A stretch of 64,000 nt of DNA from Candidatus Gallitreponema excrementavium (GTDB lineage: Bacteria > Spirochaetota > Spirochaetia > Treponematales > Treponemataceae), in contig JADIMM010000023.1 in assembly GCA_017694795.1 (NCBI GenBank), positions 62,001 to 126,000 on the forward strand. Reading direction: 5' to 3'. Made by a program: the position numbers and the translations under genes. Every line of letters starts with the position of its first letter. Position 1 is the first letter of the stretch. Under the pieces are notes generated by a model. It saw nothing but the letters and a program-made list of their open reading frames with translations, made no database searches and was not told the DNA's origin. Positions 50,958 to 59,912 of the stretch are shown piece after piece.

Positions 50958-52493
50958 ATGGTTCAACCAAAATCAAAAAAGATATGGTATTTTGTGTCAT
51001 TCATTCTGCCCTGTCTTGTCCTTTATCTGTTGTTTTTTATCTATCCATTTTTGAACGGTTTCTTTGTATCCCTTACTAACTGGGATGGTTTGACACCTAG
51101 GGTTCCCAATATAATCAGTAATCAGGAATTTGAAACTGACTTAATGGATAAACTTAAAAAAGATAAGGATAAGGAATATCTCAAGAAATTCTACACTTAT
51201 GATGCTTCTTCTGATCAATGGACCAGGAAAAACCTTTCCGGTTTTGAGACAATGAAGCTTACATTCATTATGAATAAGGTTGATTATTATCCTGCAAACA
51301 ATAAGCCGGTGGGATTAAAAAATTATATTGATATATTTACCGGAAAGGTAAAGAATGACTTTTATCCCAGATTTATTGATATGGTTTATCATAATAAGGA
51401 TAGTGATAATCTGCCTATAAGGATTCCTGCCGATGACTACGAAAAACTGATAAAGCCAAAGCTGACACCAGAACAGGTTTCCGAATTTAATTATTACTAT
51501 ACATTTGAACCGGTAGAAAAAAAAGCCGGAAATTATGTTTTTAATACAGAGTATTCCATAACCGCCGTAAAACGGGCTATACGTGAACTGCCTGAAAGTT
51601 CTGCCGGAACCTTTACTATTTCCATGAGGGATGTGTTTTTGCGGAACGTGAAGGAGGCTGTTATTTCTGATAATCTTGGTGTGATTGACGGATATGTTTC
51701 TGACTTGGCAGAATCCGCGTCCTTATCAGATTCAAGTACTGCGGTTATTGAAAATATTGCAGATGATTTAATCAGGTACTACAAGGTTTCCTGTTTTATT
51801 TCCGATACATGGGTAGAAAAGGCTTTCAGGATGGGTGTAATCGGATTTACGATTTTCTTTGCTTTCTTTTCTGTAATAGGTATAAATGTGCTGGCCTTTT
51901 TGCTTGCCCTTGCCCTTGATACCGGTATTAAGGGAAATAAAATACTGCGTACAATATTCTTTTTGCCAAATGTTTTGTCAATGATTATTGTTGCCCTGAT
52001 ATGGTCTTCCATTTTCTCAATATTACTGCCTAAAATTACTGGTATTGATTTATGGCTTTCAGATCCTAAAAAGACTCCATGGCTGTTGGTATTGATTGCT
52101 GTTTGGCAGGGATGTGGATATTACATGATAGTTTATCTGGCCGGATTGCAGAATATTCCCACCGATGTAATTGAGGCGGCTTATATTGACGGTGTTACAA
52201 TGTGGCAGCAGTTTAAATATATAACTTTGCCTTTGATTTTACCGGCGGTGACTATATCCCTTTTCTTGTCTATTGCAAATGCCTTAAAGACCTTTGATCT
52301 TATGTATGCTATTATTGGACCTACAGGACGGAGTACTGGAACGATACCTTATGTATACGATATTTACTTTGATGCATTCGCCCAGAAACAGGCCGGACTG
52401 GCTACGGCAAAGGCTATGCTTTTGTTTGTTGTGATTTTTGCCGTTACCGGATTGCAACTGTTCCTGATGAAGAGAAAGGAGGTTGAACAATGA
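50958..52493 (+). CDS. Sugar ABC transporter permease (MalF-like) with large insertion after the first membrane segment
   Basis: A 511-residue permease; usual members have 290-320. The first membrane helix (about 9-38) is followed by roughly 245 mostly hydrophilic residues (43-288) before the next helix. The motif VGLKNYIDIF, which normally follows helix 1 directly, appears near residue 118, so the insertion falls in two parts (about 70 and 160 residues). The rest is standard, with EAAYIDGVTMWQQFKYITLPLILP as coupling loop. The loop should face the periplasm, recalling but not matching the MalF P2 loop, which sits later in the protein. It overlaps the next permease by 4 nt. Confidence 0.9.
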   Translation: MVQPKSKKIWYFVSFILPCLVLYLLFFIYPFLNGFFVSLTNWDGLTPRVPNIISNQEFETDLMDKLKKDKDKEYLKKFYTYDASSDQWTRKNLSGFETMKLTFIMNKVDYYPANNKPVGLKNYIDIFTGKVKNDFYPRFIDMVYHNKDSDNLPIRIPADDYEKLIKPKLTPEQVSEFNYYYTFEPVEKKAGNYVFNTEYSITAVKRAIRELPESSAGTFTISMRDVFLRNVKEAVISDNLGVIDGYVSDLAESASLSDSSTAVIENIADDLIRYYKVSCFISDTWVEKAFRMGVIGFTIFFAFFSVIGINVLAFLLALALDTGIKGNKILRTIFFLPNVLSMIIVALIWSSIFSILLPKITGIDLWLSDPKKTPWLLVLIAVWQGCGYYMIVYLAGLQNIPTDVIEAAYIDGVTMWQQFKYITLPLILPAVTISLFLSIANALKTFDLMYAIIGPTGRSTGTIPYVYDIYFDAFAQKQAGLATAKAMLLFVVIFAVTGLQLFLMKRKEVEQ

Positions 52494-53332
52494 GTTCCGA
52501 TTCAAGAAAGCCTTTTGCACCTTCACATTTTTTTACAGTTTGTCTGACGACGTTTTTGATTGTGTTTGCGGTATTTTTCTTTTATCCCTTTATTTTTGTT
52601 ATCGTAAACTCGTTTAAACCTGATTCAGAAATTATTCTCAACCCAATTGGTTTTCCAAAGAATTTTACTTTTGAAAACTACGGAAAAGCCTGGAGTGAGA
52701 TGAATTTCCCTGTTGCCTTTTTAAAGACTTTGTTTATAACAGTTTTCGGGCTTTTGGGTATAATTCTTACTTCTTCTTTGGCAGCTTACAGGCTGGCAAG
52801 AACTGATAATAAAATTTCATGGATTTTATACGGTTTTTTTGCCTTTGCTTTGGTAATACCTTTTCAGATTATTATGGTGCCTATTGCTGTTCTCTCAAAG
52901 AACCTGAATCTGATGTCTGTGCCGGGGATTGTACCTATGTATTGGGGCTTGGGTTGCCCAACGGCAATATTTATGTTTCATGGTTTTGTTAAGAGTGTAC
53001 CAAAGGAATTGGAGGAATCGGCTTCTATTGACGGAGCCGGCGAGTGGTATATTTTCTTTAACATAGTTATTCCGCTGTTAAAGACAATCATAGCAACAAT
53101 TGCAGTTATTGATGCCTTGTGGCTGTGGAACGACTTTCTCCTGCCCTTTATTGTTATCCAGGAAGGAACCATACAGCTTGCCCAGATGAAGTTCAGTGGA
53201 GGGCAGACCCTTGCAAGGTACGGGCCTTTGACAGCTTCTTTGACACTGTCTTCCTTGCCCATTATTGCATTCTATCTTGCATTGCAAAAATATATTATCA
53301 AGGGTATAGCAGCCGGTGCTGTGAAGGGTTAA
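52490..53332 (+). CDS. Sugar ABC transporter permease (MalG-like)
   Basis: A 280-residue partner permease of normal length with six membrane helices and the coupling loop EESASIDGAGEWYIFFNIVIPLLK. It starts by an ATGA overlap with the MalF-like gene, with AGGAGG upstream. No ATPase gene follows; in many such systems one MsmX/UgpC-type ATPase serves several importers, so it is presumably encoded elsewhere. A strong terminator ends the operon. Confidence 0.94.
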   Translation: MSSDSRKPFAPSHFFTVCLTTFLIVFAVFFFYPFIFVIVNSFKPDSEIILNPIGFPKNFTFENYGKAWSEMNFPVAFLKTLFITVFGLLGIILTSSLAAYRLARTDNKISWILYGFFAFALVIPFQIIMVPIAVLSKNLNLMSVPGIVPMYWGLGCPTAIFMFHGFVKSVPKELEESASIDGAGEWYIFFNIVIPLLKTIIATIAVIDALWLWNDFLLPFIVIQEGTIQLAQMKFSGGQTLARYGPLTASLTLSSLPIIAFYLALQKYIIKGIAAGAVKG

Positions 53333-53336
53333 TGTT

Positions 53337-53373
53337 AAAGCTGTCCTGTGTTCAAGACGGGACAGCTTTTTTA
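53337..53373 (+). terminator. Intrinsic terminator of the sugar ABC operon
   Basis: A 10-bp stem (53337-53346 with 53360-53369) followed by a T run to 53373. Confidence 0.9.
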
Positions 53374-53379
53374 TTTTGC
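53361..53379. repeat. 19-nt direct repeat, first copy (terminator 3' arm)
   Basis: GACAGCTTTTTTATTTTGC is identical to 53427-53445. This copy is the 3' arm and T run of the sugar-operon terminator. Confidence 0.8.
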
Positions 53380-53426
53380 AACAGGAAAGGAGATGTTTGC
53401 TGTAGGGATATATTTCACTACAAGAT

Positions 53427-53445
53427 GACAGCTTTTTTATTTTGC
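53427..53445. repeat. 19-nt direct repeat, second copy (overlaps the dac 3' end)
   Basis: Identical to 53361-53379, 66 bp further on. It covers the last codons and stop of the convergent carboxypeptidase gene. The plus-strand transcript could use it as a second terminator 3' arm. Confidence 0.8.
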
Positions 53446-54747
53446 CATATAATCAATAAAACGTTTAAACCACGAGCCTTGGGGAATATCTTCTTTTACT
53501 GTAAGGGGGATTTCACCAAGTATATTGTCTTCTGATCTGTAGATAACCATGCCTACTTCGGTTCCTGCCTTTACCGGGGCCTGGATAAATTCAGGCAATT
53601 CAATTTCTCTCTGTATTTCCGATGCTTCTGCCGGGACGGTAAGCTGGGGTTTATATTTTTCTGAAAGCAATACCCTTGTCCCGTATTTAAGGGGGGCACC
53701 CCACAGTTTTACAGGGTATGGATTTGCCGGCTCAGCCTGGAGTGTTCTGAAATTGGTAAAAGCCCATTCCATAATCTCCGTTCCGTCTTTTGCCCTGTTC
53801 CTGGTTCCCTCCAGGGTTGTATTTCCAGAACCTCCCAAGGTTACGGAGATGAATCTGCTGCCGTTTCTTTCGCAGGTCAGGGAAAGGTTGTATCCTGATT
53901 CGTCGATATATCCGGTTTTTAATCCGTCACAGCCTGAAAGGGTTTTAAGAAGAGTATTTGTGCAGGAAAAGCTTTGTGTTACTCCCGGGATTTCTTTGTC
54001 GGAGTCGGGATAAGGATATAGATTTCTTGCTACAGGATATTTAAATTCCTTCAAGGAATGGAATTCCTTTAAGTTTTCCGGATATTTATTTATATATGTT
54101 TTTGAAAGTATGGCAAGATCACGGGCGGTTGAAATATTACCTGATGATAATCCGGATGTATCGCAAAAAAAAGTATCAGAAAGATTGAGTTCTTTCATAT
54201 GTTTGTTCATAAGCCGGCAAAAATTATTTTCTGACCCTGCAAGTATTATAGCCAGGGCTATGGCTGCATCATTCCCGGAAGGACATGCCATGGCCTGTAA
54301 AAGTTGCCTTATAGTAATTCTTTGGCCTTCGCCCATATAAACTTTTGAGGCTCTTCTGTCCAGATTTGCAGCCCATGCTTCTTCCGGGATTTCGTAACTT
54401 TGGTCAAGGGGAATACCTTGTTTTTTCAGTTCTTCCATTGCGGTGTACATGGCTGCAATTTTGGTTATTGAAGCAGGGGGTATAGGACGGTCTGGTTCTT
54501 TCTCATACAGTATTTTTCCGGTACACTCATCTATTACAATTGCGGACAGGGCATTTATTTCAGGAGGTTCTGATTCGGGAACGTAAGATAGTCCGGACAG
54601 AACCGGCCCGGAAAAGTAGGAAGTTAAGTCTGTGTTATGGTATGTCAGAGTCCTGTCAACATATAAACCGTATATTTTAACACTTGAGAAAAAAAGAATA
54701 AGTAAGCCGGAAATTATTCCAATCGTTATAAATATTTTCTTTTTCAT
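53437..54747 (-). CDS. D-alanyl-D-alanine carboxypeptidase (PBP5/DacA-like)
   Basis: A 436-residue serine-type carboxypeptidase that trims peptidoglycan pentapeptides. The active-site motifs are S93-ITK96, S157-G-N159 and K277-TG. An N-terminal membrane segment (about 5-22) may be an uncleaved anchor, and a PBP5-type C-terminal beta domain (KYKPQLTVPAEASEIQREIEL) follows. It has a long region of about 30 residues between the anchor and catalytic domain. The ATG at 54747 has CAGGAG upstream and is chosen over 54810. Last gene of the xseA-xseB-mutL-asnS group, although 182 nt separate it from asnS. Confidence 0.93.
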   Translation of the reverse strand: MKKKIFITIGIISGLLILFFSSVKIYGLYVDRTLTYHNTDLTSYFSGPVLSGLSYVPESEPPEINALSAIVIDECTGKILYEKEPDRPIPPASITKIAAMYTAMEELKKQGIPLDQSYEIPEEAWAANLDRRASKVYMGEGQRITIRQLLQAMACPSGNDAAIALAIILAGSENNFCRLMNKHMKELNLSDTFFCDTSGLSSGNISTARDLAILSKTYINKYPENLKEFHSLKEFKYPVARNLYPYPDSDKEIPGVTQSFSCTNTLLKTLSGCDGLKTGYIDESGYNLSLTCERNGSRFISVTLGGSGNTTLEGTRNRAKDGTEIMEWAFTNFRTLQAEPANPYPVKLWGAPLKYGTRVLLSEKYKPQLTVPAEASEIQREIELPEFIQAPVKAGTEVGMVIYRSEDNILGEIPLTVKEDIPQGSWFKRFIDYMAK

Positions 54748-54843
54748 TTTTTTCTCCTGCCTTGTGGCTTTAAAGAATGAACCGGGAGTCTGTAGCGCTT
54801 TCATAATCACAGAACAAAAAGTTGCCGTTACAACCTGAGCCCT

Positions 54844-54867
54844 GCCCTGGGGTTAACAGCCCAGGGC
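54844..54867. other. Perfect 8-bp inverted repeat between asnS and dac
   Basis: GCCCTGGG and CCCAGGGC flank an 8-nt centre containing GTTAAC. No T run follows on either strand, so it is not a standard terminator. It may be a processing hairpin or an operator. Confidence 0.4.
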
Positions 54868-54929
54868 TTCGGTAGAAAATCTTAACTACAAAGTACAGAA
54901 AAAACCAGAAGGCAATTCAATGTTGAAAT

Positions 54930-56369
54930 TTAAAAGTCAGCCAATTTCGGCGCCCTGGGGTATGGGATTACATCCCTTATATTTGACATACCGGTTACAT
55001 ACAGCAGTAATCTTTCAAAACCCAGACCGAACCCTGAGTGAGGTACAGAACCGAACTTTCTCAAATCCAGATACCACCAGTAATCTTCCGGTTTTAATCC
55101 AAGTTCTGTTATACGTGATAAAAGTTTATCGTAACTTTCCTCTCTTTGGGAACCTCCGATGATTTCTCCCAAACCCGGGACAAGTACATCCATGGCTCTA
55201 ACTGTTTTCCCGTCTTCGTTAAGCTTCATATAAAATGCTTTAATTTCTTTCGGATAGTCTGTTACGATAACCGGTTTCTTAAAAATCTGCTCCGTAAGGT
55301 ATCTCTCATGTTCACTCTGTAAGTCACAGCCCCAGTAAGCTTTAAACTCAAAATTACCGTTATGTTTTTCCAGTTCTTTAACGGCGTCTGTATAGGTAAT
55401 CCGGATGAACTCTGAGTTTACCACATTTGTCAATGTTTCAATTAATCCTTTTTGAATACGCTGGTCAAAAAATTCCATGTCTTCCCGGCACTTTGTTAAA
55501 GCCCAGTTTAACAGGTGTTTTACAAAGGCTTCTGCTGTATCCATGTTGTCTTTCAAATCATAAAAGGCCATTTCCGGTTCGCACATCCAGAATTCCGCCA
55601 GGTGTCTTGTTGTGTTTGAATTTTCTGCCCTAAAGGTCGGGCCAAAGGTGTAAACCCTGGAAAGGGCAGTGGCGTAGGTCTCGGCTTCAAGCTGCCCGGA
55701 TACTGTTAAATTTGCCGGTTTGCCGAAAAAGTCCTTGGAATAGTCTATCAAAGAAGCTGCCTTTTCCGGCTGCATACCCTTATTTCCTGCTGAAACAGCC
55801 TTTTCTGCAAGAGCCTTTAGATCCAAGGTTGTAACCTGGAACATTTCCCCCGCTCCTTCCGCATCGCTGGTGGTAATAATAGGCGTATGAACATACTGGA
55901 ATCCCTGTTCCTGGAAAAAGGTATGGAGGGCATAAGCCATTTGACTTCGAATCCTGGCAACTGCCCCGAAAGTGTTTGTTCTTGCCCTTAAATGGGCATT
56001 TTCCCTCAGAAACTCGAAGGTGTGGTTTTTCTTTTGAAGTGGGTAGGTTTCTGCCGGGGCTTCGCCTAGAATCTTTATGTTTTCAGTCAGGACCTCCACT
56101 GCCTGCCCTTTCCCCGGGGAAACAGTAAGGATTCCCTTGGCAACAACCGAGGTTCCTGTGGTAATTTTTTTCAGTGTATCTTCCGTTTCCGGGCTTATTC
56201 CCTTTTCACGGTCAAAAGTAAGCTGTATTGAAGAAAAACAGGATCCGTCATTAACTTGTAAAAAAACCAGATTCTTTGAATCCCTTTTTGTTCTTACCCA
56301 TCCGGATAATTCCACCGGCTGGTTTTCTGCCTTCAGAGAGAGTATATTCCGTATAAGTTCTGTTTTCAT
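54930..56369 (-). CDS. asnS: Asparaginyl-tRNA synthetase
   Basis: AsnS charges tRNA-Asn. The 479 residues have the N-terminal OB anticodon-binding domain ([25 protein letters not shown]) and class II motifs: motif 2 near [25 protein letters not shown] and motif 3 [15 protein letters not shown]. The asparagine-specific pattern ([12 protein letters not shown]) distinguishes it from AspRS. It lies 60 nt after mutL and lacks a clear Shine-Dalgarno. Confidence 0.97.
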   Translation of the reverse strand: MKTELIRNILSLKAENQPVELSGWVRTKRDSKNLVFLQVNDGSCFSSIQLTFDREKGISPETEDTLKKITTGTSVVAKGILTVSPGKGQAVEVLTENIKILGEAPAETYPLQKKNHTFEFLRENAHLRARTNTFGAVARIRSQMAYALHTFFQEQGFQYVHTPIITTSDAEGAGEMFQVTTLDLKALAEKAVSAGNKGMQPEKAASLIDYSKDFFGKPANLTVSGQLEAETYATALSRVYTFGPTFRAENSNTTRHLAEFWMCEPEMAFYDLKDNMDTAEAFVKHLLNWALTKCREDMEFFDQRIQKGLIETLTNVVNSEFIRITYTDAVKELEKHNGNFEFKAYWGCDLQSEHERYLTEQIFKKPVIVTDYPKEIKAFYMKLNEDGKTVRAMDVLVPGLGEIIGGSQREESYDKLLSRITELGLKPEDYWWYLDLRKFGSVPHSGFGLGFERLLLYVTGMSNIRDVIPYPRAPKLADF

Positions 56370-56429
56370 AATACGATAAAACTATCATCATTTTTAAATT
56401 TGGGCAACTGGTGCAAAAGTAAAAAAGAA

Positions 56430-58346
56430 TCAGGTTCTGGAAACAAGTTCTGTTAACTTCTCCGGCGAGAATTCAATCCAAACAGGTCTTCCGTGGGGGC
56501 AGAAAGGATGGGGTAATTTAAAAGTTTTTTCTACTATTCCCCTGGCGGTTTCATAATCCAGCGGATCTCCCTTTTTTACTGCCTGCCGGCAAGCTGTTCT
56601 TGCCAGGATACTTTTAAGAAGGGTTTCACTGTCCGGATCTTTATGGAGTAAATCATGCTTTAAATCCTCAACAGAGCCTTTCCATCTTACCGGAACCCCG
56701 TTTATGCACCATTTTCCCTTTCCTTCCCGGGCTATGTCGAATCCGGCAGCTTTCAGTTCTTTTTCGGAATTTTCCAGGTACCTGTCTTCCTTTTCAGTTT
56801 CAGTTTCTATAATGTATGGAATTAAAAGCTCCTGGCAGGTTCCCGATGTTTTAAGAAGCTGGTCGTAGAGTATTCTTTCATGGGCTGCGTGTTGGTCTAT
56901 GAGGTAAAGTTTCCCCTTATACTCGGCAACTAAAAAAAGATTAAAAACCTGTCCTATGTACCTGAAATCAAGGCCTGTTTCAGTTTTTAGATTCCCGGGA
57001 TTTGCTCCGGATATTTCCATGGAATCTGTTGCTTTTGGGTTTTGAAACTGCATTTCCGTGGCAGGTGAATACTCAAGGGTTGGAGAAATGCGTTCCCGGA
57101 GGTTATCCCCGTGTTCAATTTCATTGCGGATTTCAGGAAAAATGTTTTCTTTTGAATCCACCTTGGTTTCAAAGTCAGGAAAATTTCCTGCAGATTTTCC
57201 GTATATTGAAATGATTCCGGAATCCGGTGAGCCTTCTTTTTCTGTTCCGTTTTTTTGCGGGAATAAATTTGAAAGTGTAAGATTTTTATAAAAATCCCTT
57301 ACAGCAGAAGAAATTTCGTGGTGGATTTCACCTTTATTCCTGATCCGTATTTCTTTTTTTGCCGGGTGTATGTTGAAATCAACATACTTTGGATTTATTT
57401 CAAGAAACAGATAGGCAAAGGGGTGGCTTCCGTTGGGGAAAAAACCCTCTGCCCCGTAATCCATGGCTTGGATTAGCCCGTAGTCAAAAATCCTTCTTCC
57501 GTTTACAAAAATCATCATGTCTTTTTTATCTTTCCTGACTACTTCTCTTGTGCCAAGAATTATTTTAAAGCAAAAACCGTCACCGGTTTCTGAAATTTCT
57601 TTAAAAAATGAGGCTGGTTCTACAGGCTCTGTTACGGAAAGTGTTCTTTCCAAAAGGCTCTGTTTTCCCGGATACAGATATCTGAGTTTATTATCCGTTG
57701 TAAGGCTGAATGCTACCTGGGGCCATGCAAGGGCTTTCTCCTGAAAGGTCTGGCGGCAAAGAAGGGTTTCGGCACCCGGTTTTTTTAAAAAAGCCTTTCT
57801 TGCAGGAAAGTTATCAAACAAGCCTCTGATTTCTATTATGGTACCCTTTTCAAGTCTACCCGGTGAAATTTTGTAGTTTATCACTTCCATTGGAGCGGAA
57901 TTTTCCTTTCCGGAATTTTTCCAGGAAAATGAAGTTTCCAAATTCCAGGCAGCGGAGGTTCCATTTCCCTCTGCTGCATTTTCTTCATTATTTCTTACGG
58001 AAGTTATTTTCATCGTGCTTACAGCACAGATTGAAGAAAGGGCTTCCCCCCTGAATCCCAGTGTTGATATGTTCAAAAGGTCTTCTGCCCGGGAAATTTT
58101 ACTGGTAGTATGGGGTTTCCAGCATATTTCCAGGTCTTCCCTTGTCATACCGGCACCGTTATCACATATACGGATTTTTTTACTGCCTCCCTCCTGAATT
58201 TCCAGGGAAATTTCAGTGGCCCCGGCATCAAGGGAGTTGTCTATAAGCTCCCTGACAACAGCATTGGGTCTGTCTATAACTTCCCCTGCAGCAATTTTTC
58301 CTGCAGTATCTCCTGGAAGCTCTTTTACAGGGGCAAATCGGTTCAT
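56430..58346 (-). CDS. mutL: DNA mismatch repair protein MutL
   Basis: MutL couples mismatch recognition by MutS to strand removal. The 638 residues contain the GHKL ATPase (IAAGEVIDRPNAVVRELIDNSLDAGA, DNGAGM, TLGFRGEALSSI) and a C-terminal endonuclease domain with DQHAAHERILYD, ACRQAVKKGD and CPHGRP. In the DQHA(X)2E(X)4E motif the last Glu is Asp, a conservative change; the other metal-site motifs are intact, so nicking activity is likely. A long variable linker (about 340-440) separates the halves. It starts 3 nt after xseB with GAGG upstream. Confidence 0.95.
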   Translation of the reverse strand: MNRFAPVKELPGDTAGKIAAGEVIDRPNAVVRELIDNSLDAGATEISLEIQEGGSKKIRICDNGAGMTREDLEICWKPHTTSKISRAEDLLNISTLGFRGEALSSICAVSTMKITSVRNNEENAAEGNGTSAAWNLETSFSWKNSGKENSAPMEVINYKISPGRLEKGTIIEIRGLFDNFPARKAFLKKPGAETLLCRQTFQEKALAWPQVAFSLTTDNKLRYLYPGKQSLLERTLSVTEPVEPASFFKEISETGDGFCFKIILGTREVVRKDKKDMMIFVNGRRIFDYGLIQAMDYGAEGFFPNGSHPFAYLFLEINPKYVDFNIHPAKKEIRIRNKGEIHHEISSAVRDFYKNLTLSNLFPQKNGTEKEGSPDSGIISIYGKSAGNFPDFETKVDSKENIFPEIRNEIEHGDNLRERISPTLEYSPATEMQFQNPKATDSMEISGANPGNLKTETGLDFRYIGQVFNLFLVAEYKGKLYLIDQHAAHERILYDQLLKTSGTCQELLIPYIIETETEKEDRYLENSEKELKAAGFDIAREGKGKWCINGVPVRWKGSVEDLKHDLLHKDPDSETLLKSILARTACRQAVKKGDPLDYETARGIVEKTFKLPHPFCPHGRPVWIEFSPEKLTELVSRT

Positions 58347-58349
58347 TCT

Positions 58350-58589
58350 TTATTCCTCTTCTCCGTTAAGATTAAATAAATCCAGTTCCGGTTTTTCCGT
58401 TTTTTCCTCCGGCTGGTTCATTAAAATTCTTACCCGGCCCTCAAGTTTTTCCAAATCTTTTTCAAGATTTTTTGCCAGTTTTATACCTTCTTCAAAAATT
58501 CCCAAGGCATCCTCAAGGGGCAAATCCTGATTGTTTATGGTTTCTGACAGCTCTTCCAGTCTTGCCAGTCTTTTCTCAAAATCTTTCAT
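58350..58589 (-). CDS. xseB: Exodeoxyribonuclease VII small subunit
   Basis: XseB is the short helical subunit that stacks on XseA to form ExoVII. The 79 residues match the family: FEKRLARLEELSETINNQDLPLEDALGIFEEGIKLAKNLEKDLEKLEGRVRIL, a two-helix coiled hairpin. It lies 16 nt after xseA and 3 nt before mutL, with GGAGG upstream of the ATG. Confidence 0.93.
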   Translation of the reverse strand: MKDFEKRLARLEELSETINNQDLPLEDALGIFEEGIKLAKNLEKDLEKLEGRVRILMNQPEEKTEKPELDLFNLNGEEE

Positions 58590-58605
58590 ATTCCACCTCC
58601 ATGGA

Positions 58606-59835
58606 TTAAAGACTGTTGTCCGTAACCGGACTTTTATTTTCTATGGACTCCACTACAGCCGTGTAAGTTGCTTCCGAATTAAGAATCGAGAGTTTTTGTC
58701 CTCCTGATATGTCATTCCGGAAACGGAGGATTTTTCCGGTTTCTTTGTCCCGCACTATACTGAACCCACGCTTTAATATTTCCAAGGGATTCCTTTCCTC
58801 CAGTTTTGTCCTTAATATTCTTGCCTCTTGGCGGTATAATTCCACTTTAGAAACCATGGTTGAAAACAGGTTTTCTTTCAGGTCGTCAAAACGCAGGAGA
58901 AATGGCTGTAAAATTTTGTAAAACCTGTTTTCTATGTTTTCAATTTTGAACTGGGCTGCCTTTAATTTTATTTTTTCTATTCGGTTGGTTATCTCGTCCA
59001 AAAGATTCTTTTCCAGGTCATTTACCAGGGCATCTATACGGGATTTTTCCGGTACAGTTATCTCTGCTGCTGCGGAGGGGGTGGGAGCCCGTTTGTCGGC
59101 GGCAAAATCGCTGAGTGCCCAGTCTATTTCATGCCCCACTGCACTAACTACCGGGATTTCTGATGATGCGATGGCTCTTACCAGGTTTTCGTCAGAAAAG
59201 GGAAGGAGATCTTCCAATGAGCCTCCACCTCTGCCTATTATTATTACTTCCCCCAGTTTGAATTTATTGGCTGTTTTAAGCTGCCGTATTAAATCTTCCG
59301 GGGCATCTTCCCCCTGGACTTTTGAAGGCAGGATGTTTACGGAAACAGAAGGATTCCTACGCCTTGTTATTTGTAAAATATCCCTTATGGCAGCCCCCGT
59401 GGGACTGGTTATTACTGCAATGGTTTCGGGATAAAGGGGCAGGGGGCGTTTCCGGTTTTCGTCAAAAAGGCCTTCTTTGTAAAGCTTTTGCTTTAATTCC
59501 TCCAGCCGGGCAAGAATGTCACCTTCCCCTGCAGGTTCAATTTTTTCGCAGATAATCTGGTAAGATCCCCTTTGGGGATAAACAGAAAGGCTTCCTTCCA
59601 CCGTGACCTTTTCCCCGTCTTTTGGAGTAAATTTTATTCCGTTTATCCGGTTTTTGAACATCACGGCACTTATGGCGGCATCCTTATCTTTCATGGTAAA
59701 ATACCAGTGTCCTGTGCTGGAAGGGCGGAAATTGGAAATTTCCCCGGTAACTCTTACTTCTGTAAATGATTCTTCCAGAATTGTCTTTATGAAACCCGTT
59801 ATTTCCGTTACCGTAAGGCTTTTCTTGTCCATCAT
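58606..59835 (-). CDS. xseA: Exodeoxyribonuclease VII large subunit
   Basis: XseA is the catalytic subunit of ExoVII, degrading single-stranded DNA in both directions. The 409 residues have the N-terminal OB fold (VTGEISNFRPSSTGHWYFTMKDKDAAISAVMF), the catalytic region with VITSPTGAAIRDI, GRGGGSLEDLLPFSDE and GHEIDW, and a C-terminal coiled region. The promoter at 59842-59870 favours the first of two tandem ATGs (59835); AAGG 3-6 nt before could serve the second (59832). It heads the repair operon. Confidence 0.96.
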   Translation of the reverse strand: MMDKKSLTVTEITGFIKTILEESFTEVRVTGEISNFRPSSTGHWYFTMKDKDAAISAVMFKNRINGIKFTPKDGEKVTVEGSLSVYPQRGSYQIICEKIEPAGEGDILARLEELKQKLYKEGLFDENRKRPLPLYPETIAVITSPTGAAIRDILQITRRRNPSVSVNILPSKVQGEDAPEDLIRQLKTANKFKLGEVIIIGRGGGSLEDLLPFSDENLVRAIASSEIPVVSAVGHEIDWALSDFAADKRAPTPSAAAEITVPEKSRIDALVNDLEKNLLDEITNRIEKIKLKAAQFKIENIENRFYKILQPFLLRFDDLKENLFSTMVSKVELYRQEARILRTKLEERNPLEILKRGFSIVRDKETGKILRFRNDISGGQKLSILNSEATYTAVVESIENKSPVTDNSL

Positions 59836-59841
59836 TACCTT

Positions 59842-59870
59842 ATACTACCAGAAAAAAAACCGTTCCTCAA
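59842..59870 (-). promoter_or_regulatory. Putative leaderless promoter of the xseA operon
   Basis: On the minus strand TTGAGG (59865-59870), 17-bp spacer, TAGTAT (59842-59847), then AAGGTA and the ATG at 59835. Confidence 0.5.
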
Positions 59871-59912
59871 GTAATAAACTTTGGAATGGGTTCTGCCGAT
59901 ACATAAACCGGT

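Noticed and set aside
54844-54867. Terminator for asnS
   Set aside because: The stem is perfect but no T run follows on the minus strand, so it is listed as an unexplained inverted repeat.
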